Shown one piece after another: positions 56,870 through 64,000 of a DNA stretch of 64,000 nt. The translations under genes and the position numbers were made by a program. The stretch spans positions 23,850,199 to 23,914,198 of the forward strand of contig NC_045127.1 of the NCBI RefSeq assembly GCF_007655135.1, in the 5' to 3' direction. The first letter of the stretch is position 1. Each line of letters begins with the position of its first letter. Origin of the DNA: Punica granatum. Taxonomy: Eukaryota > Streptophyta > Magnoliopsida > Myrtales > Lythraceae. The notes below the pieces were generated by a model. The model worked only from the letters and a program-made list of their open reading frames with translations, was not told the DNA's origin and did not search any database.

Positions 56870-57780
56870 AGACTGGCCCAGAAAGGAGGAAAAATCATTG
56901 GGACTAACCCCAAATAGGGAGAAAGAATCATTGGGACTGACCCCGAATAGACAAAGGGGGATGAGGTCATCGGGACTGACTTGGAGTAAAAGAAAGGGGG
57001 AAGGTCATCGGGATGGCTCGGAAGGGAGGAAGAATCATCGGGACTAACCTCGAATAGGGAGAAAGAATCATTGGGACTGACCCGAAATAGAAGAAGGTCG
57101 TCGGGATTGGCTTGGAAGAAGGAGGAAAAGGTTATCGGGACTGGCTCGAAAGGGAGGAAGAATCATAGAGACTGACCCGGAATAGGAAGAAAGAATCATG
57201 GAGACTAACTCGAAATAGACGAAGGGGGATGAAGTCATTGGGATTAACCCAAAATAGAAGAAATGGGGGAGGTCATCGGGAACGGCTCGGAATTGAAGAA
57301 GGTCATCGGGACTGGTCCAGAAGAAAGGGGGGAGGTCATCGGGAATGGCTCGGAATTGAAGAAGGTCATCGGGACTGGTCCAGAAGAGGTCATCGGGATT
57401 GGCCCGGAAGGGAAGAAGAATCATCGGGATTGACCCTAAATAGACGAATAAATAATCATCGGGACTAACTCATGATAAACGAAGGGGGATGAGGTCATCG
57501 AGACTGACCCGAAATAAAAGAAAGGGACAGGTAATCGAGACTGGCCCGAAATAGAAGGTCATCGGGACAGGCCTGAAAGAAAAGGGAAGAGGTCATCGGG
57601 ACTGGCCCTGGAAGAGGGAGGAAGAATCGTCGGGATTGACCTGGAATAGGGAGAAAGAATTATTGGGACTGACCCAGAATAGACGAAGGGGGATGAGGTC
57701 ATCGGGACTGCCCCGAAATAAAAGAAGGGGAGGAGGTTATCGAGACTGCCTTGGAATAGAAGAAAGGGATTTGGTTTGAC
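56870..57780. repeat. Minisatellite, degenerate about 35-60-bp units
   Basis: Roughly 900 bp built from 'gaggtcatcgggactggcccg', 'aatagaagaaaggggg' and 'agaatcattgggactgacccg' variants. Higher-order pairs of units can be seen. It yields long repetitive frames on both strands that are not genes. Confidence 0.85.
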
Positions 57781-58144
57781 AGGAAAATGCCTAAAACGTC
57801 GATATAAGGACATGTGCTAGGAATTGGGTTGGGCGCGGATGGGAAATGACTTTGATTTGCTTGGTGTTGAGTTGGGATCTTGCCAAGAATGATGTAGTGG
57901 AAGGTGTGACTCTGAGGGGATAACTCATTGCTCTGTTTGCTGGGGATGCCCAGGTTGCTTCTGACTGTTGCCGAAGGACGGCGGTGTAAAACAATTGACT
58001 CGACTCCTAGTATTGCAATTTAGCTCCCAATCGGGAAAATGAGAATCACGGGTGGTTCATCAGTAGAGATAGGCATGATTCTCCATTAGTCGTGCGAACG
58101 ACGGTGTGGGTTGGGTGTATCGGGGATATGTCGTCCCAAGAGTG

Positions 58145-59749
58145 TGTTGGGAATTGGTGTATACCCTAGAGGTAATCTGTCATCAATTCTATAATATGAT
58201 ATATATTTCATTATAATACGAGACATTTATGTTATTGTGTGGATTGCGCTGAATATTAATTTTATACAATAACGTCCTTGGAATAGTAAGTTCAACAGGC
58301 ATCAAGTGTGACTTGATTGTGAGATCCTATAATGACTGAACATTATTCCTAAATGTCCCTAATCAAAGTATTATCGTTAATTAGGACAACGATAATGCGG
58401 TTAGACTAGTGTGGATGTAGATTGATGACCAAGTCTCACAGGTCATGGATGTGGAGACATCGAGTCACACCGCAGGTATACATTAGGAGTAATGTGTACT
58501 GTCATTAGCAGATCTCATAGTGACTATGGTGCAGTGGTCTTTTGACTTGAGGTCATTATAGTTTCCTACATGTAATGTCGTGTACTTTGATATTGTCAAA
58601 CGCTACTGTAACAGGCTAGTTATAAAGACAGTTATTGGGTATACCACAGAGTATGGAAAGGAATATGAGTGACCAAGATAGGATTTGTCCCTCCTACATA
58701 ATGGGAGTGATATCTCACGGCCGCTTGGTGGGCAGAGTGTATAAGTGTATGCATACCCAAATGAGTCGATATAGGGATATCGAGCTTATTTGTTCTCGAT
58801 AAACCAAGAAAGAGAGATTGAGCCATATAAGGATGACAGTGACCATGCCTTAAGCTCAATAGAGATATAGATGACAAATGGATTATACTGCACGGTAACA
58901 TAGGTAACAAGGTTCGTTGAGAAATTGACTTTTCGATTACTTGAGTAGCAGTGATGCATTGCTAGATGCCGTTCACTGTTTGTAATATTGAAATAGAGAT
59001 TTCGATATTACTGTCAACGTAATCGAGAACCTACAGGGTCACACACTACGACCAAATCGACGGGATGGTTTTGAAACACTAAAACTGTCTAATAGAGATT
59101 GGACGAGTTACGGTGTGATTAGTTAATCGGATATTTAATGAGATTAAATTTGCCGACTAATTAGACTCGAATTATTAGATTTAATGGACTCAATTCGATA
59201 CACGACACAAAGACACACGGGGTCCGAATCGGGAGCCATGTAGCACATCCTTGCAAGGCAACACTTGGCATTTTGCATGGGATGCAAATGCTCTCCAAGT
59301 GGCATGTTGCATGCATTCTTAAGCCTTTCAATGGCTTATATATATAGCCCATGAAATGCGGCAGAACATATGGATGGATATATATATATATGTATGACAT
59401 ATATATGTGTGTGTGTGTGTTTTGTGTATATAAGTGTATGTACGTACGAGAGTTCAGATCGAATTGTTCGATTTGAAGACGTCCATTAGTCATATTATTA
59501 TCGGAGTCACACCGGTGTTTTGTTCGAGCGTTGGCTGCTAGCACTGCCGATCTCGAAGACTCGTCGACGAAGTCGGTGTGGATACCGGTAAAGGAGTCAC
59601 GCGTGGGACGTTTGGTCGACGGTTTAAAAGATTGCAGATACACTTTATCTATTCTTATTCTACTAGTAGGTCTTGGGATCTAGTTTCACGAGTAGGAAAT
59701 TTTGAATTTCTATTCCTTTTACGCTTCCGTAGACCCCGTGAAACTAGCA
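58145..59749 (+). repeat. 5' LTR of the Tork-type copia element
   Basis: About 1.6 kb, starting TGTTGGGAATTGGTGTATAC and ending gtgaaactagCA, just before the primer site. A TATATATA box at 59337-59346 is the likely promoter. No 3' LTR is available for comparison. Confidence 0.75.
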
Positions 59750-59751
59750 AT

Positions 59752-59763
59752 TGGTATCAGAGC
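59752..59763 (+). other. tRNA-Met primer binding site of the copia element
   Basis: TGGTATCAGAGC starts two bases after the LTR end (CA-at-TGG), the usual spacing. It is the same primer class as the viral sites at 3985 and 15958. Confidence 0.85.
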
Positions 59764-60480
59764 CTAGCTAGTTAGAATCTGAGTAGATAGAAGCATGAAA
59801 TAGGATTTTATGCTTGTTACATGTGTGCTTGGTGCTAGCATGACTGTTAGACCTCGACCAGGCTATAGTTGTGTTAGTATAATGGTTGTACTTGCATGAC
59901 TGTTAGCGGTATAATTGTTATACATAGGAACTATTATGTAATGGTTACATAATAGTAAATGGTGAGATCGATTTAAATATTGTTAAATTCCCTCAAAAAA
60001 TATTAAGTCCATAGCCTTCCACCGTGTAACGCTTGTTGTCAAGACCAAGATCGATGAGTGTGTAGACCTAGCCCTCGCAGAATGCCTTCATCTATCCTGG
60101 TAAGGCGAGGTGTTTACCGATGGACCGGACTTAACTGAGCAAGCCTAATAGGATTAGGAGTTTAGAGGCAAGAAGTTGGGCATCAATCTACAAGGTAGAT
60201 TGGAATAAGATGTTATTCACCCAACTAATCAAGAGTTGCATGTGATGCAATTGGGAAAGAGGGTTCCCTACCTAAATAGCCAGTTCTGGGAGCATCAGCC
60301 CTCGCTGACTCAGAACTTGGTGAAATATGGATCTTGGACCACTATGAGAATGAGATTCTCCAAATCAATGGTGAGGGTCATTGATTTGATAAAAAAATAG
60401 TGGGAGCAATATTTAATAAAGTCCTCATTAAATATTGTTATGTCATAATACTTATTATGTGTATTTCTGTGGTAGTTTCC

Positions 60481-61320
60481 ATGACAGTAAACACATATAG
60501 TGCCTTTTGTTTGCGATCAATCCTTGATAAGGAAAAACTATCCAGGAATAATTTCCTAGATTGGTACCGCAACTTTAGAATCGTTCTCACTCAGGAGAAA
60601 AAGTTATATGTCTTGGAGCAACCTCTTCCTGCGCCACCACCTGACAATGCCACCCGAGCTGAGAGGGATGCTTATAGGAAGCATCAAGATGATGCTGTGA
60701 ACGTCGGATGTCTCATGCTGACCACCATGGATCTGGAGCTTCAGAAGCAACAGGAGCACATGGGAGTGTACGATATGATCGTACATCTCAGGCAACTCTA
60801 TCAAGAGCAGGCCCGGCATGAGTGGTTTGACGTATCAAAGAAACTTTTTCAGGCAAAGTTGACTGAGGGCAGCCCGGTAGGTCCTCATGTACTCAATATG
60901 ATTGGGTACGTGGAGACTCTGGGACAACTGAGATTTCCTCTAGGTCAAGAGTTGGCTACAAATTTAATTCTGCAGTCGCTGCCCAGCAGTTATAGTCAGT
61001 TCGTCATGAACTATAATATGAATGACTATAACAAACCATTGCCTGAGCTGCTTAGCATGTTGAGAACAACTGAACAAGATATTAGTAAGGGAATGCTTGT
61101 CCTGATGGTCCAGGGGACCAAGAAAAAGGGCTAAGGCAAGAAGAAAGGCAAGAAGGCTAAAGGCGCGTCCAAGTGTGACTTGGGTGCATTGAAGCCTAAA
61201 GCCAATGTGGCAAAGGATGATTGTTGCTTCCACTGTGGCAACAGTGGCTACTGGAAACAGAATTGCAAGGTATACTTGGAGGAGTTAAAGAAGAAGAAAG
61301 GTAGTGAGACTTCCACTTCA
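60481..61320 (+). pseudogene. Copia gag with a defective zinc knuckle
   Basis: I favour the start at 60481, since the 27 codons before it look like a leader shadow. The gag core includes RNNFLDWYRNFRIVL and the QLRFPLGQELATNLILQSLP block. TAA interrupts at 61132-61134, in the Lys-rich stretch before the knuckle. The knuckle reads CFHCGNSGYWKQNC, with Tyr where the metal-binding His is expected (a single C-to-T change). Gag and pol were one frame. Confidence 0.8.
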
Positions 61321-64000
61321 GGTATCCATGTTATAGAGATCAATGTATCTACTACTTCTACATCTTGGGTATTAGATACTGGGTGTGGTGCTCACATTTG
61401 TGGAAATGTGCAGGATCTAAGAAACAGTAGATCGTTGGCAAAGGACGAGGTGGACCTACGAATTGAAAATGGAGCAAGGGTTGCTGCATTAACTGTAGGA
61501 ACTTATCACCTGTCTTTGCCTACTGGGCTTGTACTGGATCTTGATGACTGTTATTATGTGCCTGCTATTAGTAGAAACATAATATATGTTTCTTGTTTGG
61601 ACAAGAAGGGATTTTGTTTCACTATCAAGAACAAGTGTTGTTCTATGTACATGAATGATGTATTTTATAGCAGTGAGCATTTAAGTAATGGTCTGTATGT
61701 TCTTGATCTAGACACGTCCATTTATAACGTGGAAACCAAACGGCTCAAGTCCAATTATTCGAACCCAACTTACCTCTGGCATTATCGTTTAGGCCATATT
61801 AGCGAGAATCGCATCTCCAGACTCCATAAGGATGGATTACTAGACTCGTTTGATTTTGAATCAATCGAGACATGCAAACATTATTTAATGGGGAAAATGA
61901 CTAAGGCTCCTTTTACTGGAAAGGGTGAGCGAGCTAGTGATCTTATGGCTCTCATACATACCGATGTATGTGGACCAGTGAACAAGCTTGCTAGAGGTGG
62001 GTATCTCTACTTCATTACATTTACTGATGATTTCAGTAGATTTGGATATGTGTATTTGATGAAATACAAATCCGAATCCTTTGAAAAGTTCAAGGAATTT
62101 AAGAATGAAGAGGAGAATCAGTTGGGTAAGAGCATTAAAGTTCTTCGATCAGATCGAGGAGGTGAATATTTGAGTTATGAGTTTGCTGACTATCTTAGAC
62201 AGTGTGGGATTCTATCCCAACTGACTCCACTTGGAACACCACAGCGGAATGGTGTAGCTGAGAGGAGGAATTGAACATTATTAGATATGGTTCGATCTTT
62301 GATGAGTCATGCGGACTTACCAGACTCCTTCTGGGGATATGCTCTACAGACAGCGGCTTTCATATTAAACCATACTCCGTCGAAATCAGTTGAAAAGACA
62401 CCATATGAGATGTGGTATGAGAGGCGCCCCAATATGTCTTTTCTAAAGATATGGGGTTGCGAAGCTTACGTGAAAAGATTGTTTTCGGATAAGCTTGGCC
62501 CTAAATCGGATAAATGTTAATTTGTGAGGTATCCTAAGGAAACTTGAGGATACTATTTCTATAATCCCACTGAGGGCAAAGTGTTTGTCGCTCGAACTGC
62601 GGTATTCCTTGAGAAAGAGTTTCTCTTCAAAGGAACAAGTGGGAGGAAATTAGGACTTGGGGAAGTTCTACCACAAAATGACATTGACCGGTCGATGGGT
62701 AAGGTTGCAGAACAACCACAAGGTGTTGTGGTACAATCTTATACACAAGTGACGCAGGAGCCTCGTAGGTCTGGTAGGATACGTTATGAGCCCGAAAGAT
62801 ATGGATTTCTCGTGACTCAAGAGAATGATGTATTGCTCGTAGATAAAGATGAGCCTACAACTTATGCGAAAGCCGTGACAGGCCCAGACTCCGAGAAATG
62901 GCTGGAGGCCATGAGATCTGAGATGGAGTCCATGTACACTAACCAAGTATGGACTTTGGTTGATCCACTTGAAGGGGTAAAGCCCATTGGGTGTAAGTGG
63001 GTCTTCAAGAAGAAGACCGACATGAACAGTAATGTGATTAATTTTAAGGGTCGACTAGTGGCGAAAGGTTTCAGACAAGTTCATGGTGTTGACTATGATG
63101 AAACCTTTTCCTCGGTGGCTATGCTTAAATCTATCAGGATCTTGCTTGCAATTGCAGCTTACTATGATTATGAGATCTGACAGATGGACGTCAAAACTGC
63201 TTTCCTGAATGGAAGGATCCTCAAGGATGTGTACATGACACAACCTGAGGGTTTTGTCGATCCACAAAGCGCCGGAAAGGTTTGTAAGCTGCAACGGTCT
63301 ATGTATGGCTTGAAGCAAGCTTCTAGGAGTTGGAATCTTCGCTTTGATGATGCAGTCAAAGAGTTTGGCTTCATTAAGAATGAAGATGAACCCTATGTTT
63401 ACAAAAAGTTAGTAGGAGCGCAGTGATCTTCCTGGTGTTGTATGTAGACGACATACTTCTGATCAGGAATGACATTCCTTCCCTACAGTCTGTGAAGACT
63501 TGGTTGGGAATGTGTTTCTCCATGAAGGACTTAGGCGAAGCTACCTATATGTTAGGTATCAAGATCTATAAAGATAGATCTAGGAGACTGCTTGGCTTAA
63601 GTCAGAATATATATGTAGATAAAGTGCTTCGGCGCTTTAGCATGCAGGATTCTAAGAAAGAATCGCTGCCCATGTTACATGGCATAAGCCTTTCGAAGGC
63701 TGAGAGTCCTTCTACTCAGGAGGAGAGGGATCGCATGAGTAGGATTCCATATGCATCAGCTATTGGATCCATCATGTATGCCATGTTATGCACTCGACCC
63801 GATGTCTTGTACGCTTTGAGCATGATGAGTCGGTACCAGTCAGATCCAGGTGAGAGACACTGGATCGCAGTAAAGAACATCCTTAAGTACTTGCGAAGGA
63901 ATAAGGAGATGTTCTTGGTATATGGGGGCGAAGAAGAGTTTGTTGTAAGAGGTTACACCGATGCTACCTTCCAGTCCGATAAGGACGATAGTAGTTTGCA
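61321..64000 (+). pseudogene. Copia pol: protease, integrase, RT, RNase H (partial)
   Basis: Domains in order: protease WVLDTGCGAHI; pre-integrase LWHYRLGHIS, with Tyr replacing the second Cys of the usual CxxC (ETCKHYLMGK); integrase with catalytic HTDVCGP, RSDRGGEY and GVAERRN; RT with WVFKKKTDMN, VAKGF, QMDVKTAFLNG and YVDDILLI; RNase H start GYTDATFQSD. Stops: TGA 62272-62274, TAA 62518-62520, TGA 62545-62547 and TGA 63178-63180; a frameshift near 63410-63420 precedes YVDD. The window cuts RNase H. Confidence 0.85.

Larger units (their letters stand above)
58145..64000 (+). mobile_element. Ty1/copia element, Tork/TNT1 type, cut by window end
   Basis: 5' LTR, tRNA-Met primer site, leader, gag and pol in the order protease, integrase, RT, RNase H. 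The element runs off the right edge inside RNase H, so its 3' LTR is not seen. It has several stop codons and one frameshift and is not autonomous. Confidence 0.88.

Noticed and set aside
56870..57780. CRISPR-like alternation of repeat and spacer
   Set aside because: Units are degenerate, spacers are themselves repeats, and the genome is a plant.
57068..57813. Repetitive frames on both strands in the minisatellite
   Set aside because: They follow unit periodicity and have no start context or domain.
59161..59643. 160-codon minus-strand frame in the copia LTR
   Set aside because: Lies wholly inside the LTR and contains microsatellite-derived Tyr/Ile/His runs.

Overview
The window is plant nuclear DNA. 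Evidence for this is GT-AG spliced genes of plant-specific families (an FCS-like zinc finger gene, a CHY/CTCHY/RING ligase gene and a NAC-like relic), Ty1/copia retrotransposons with plant tRNA-Met primer sites, several MITEs, and a block of endogenous plant pararetrovirus (Caulimoviridae). A dicot is likely; I cannot name the species.

Region 1 (703-22604) is a 22-kb endogenous pararetrovirus array, the most interesting part of the window. It holds two genome types. Component A (about 6.57 kb per unit) encodes movement protein, coiled coil, aspartic protease, reverse transcriptase and RNase H in ORF1, plus a 483-aa ORF2, but no capsid or zinc knuckle. Component B (about 6.43 kb per unit) encodes a capsid-like region with a CCHC knuckle and a second aspartic protease in ORF1, a 129-aa ORF2 and an about 520-codon ORF3, but no movement protein, reverse transcriptase or RNase H. 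The two share nearly the same promoter, leader, tRNA-Met primer site, poly(A) signal and a short leader ORF. The order is A(partial,+), A(+), B(-), A(-), with a tail-to-tail junction near 10.18 kb. This is the layout expected of a bipartite pararetrovirus of the florendovirus type, with both components captured at one locus. No copy is complete; each carries stops, frameshifts or truncations.

Region 2 (22.6-30.9 kb) is AT-rich intergenic DNA with tandem duplications, a decayed three-exon NAC-like gene on the minus strand (27787-28726) and a Mutator-type MITE with a 9-bp target duplication.

Region 3 (30.9-39.2 kb) is a decayed copia element on the minus strand with short LTRs. It has lost the catalytic half of its reverse transcriptase, and its gag is split by a 4.1-kb LTR flanked by a 5-bp duplication.

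Region 4 (39.2-51 kb) is the host gene island: an FLZ (DUF581) gene on plus (coding 42280-43765) and a convergent CHYR1/RZPF34-like E3 ubiquitin ligase gene on minus (coding 45320-48294, 11 coding exons), with MITEs between and around them.

Region 5 (51-64 kb) holds MITEs, a 0.9-kb minisatellite and, from 58145 to the window end, a Tork/TNT1-type copia element with a 1.6-kb 5' LTR, primer site, gag and pol. It has several nonsense changes and runs off the right edge.
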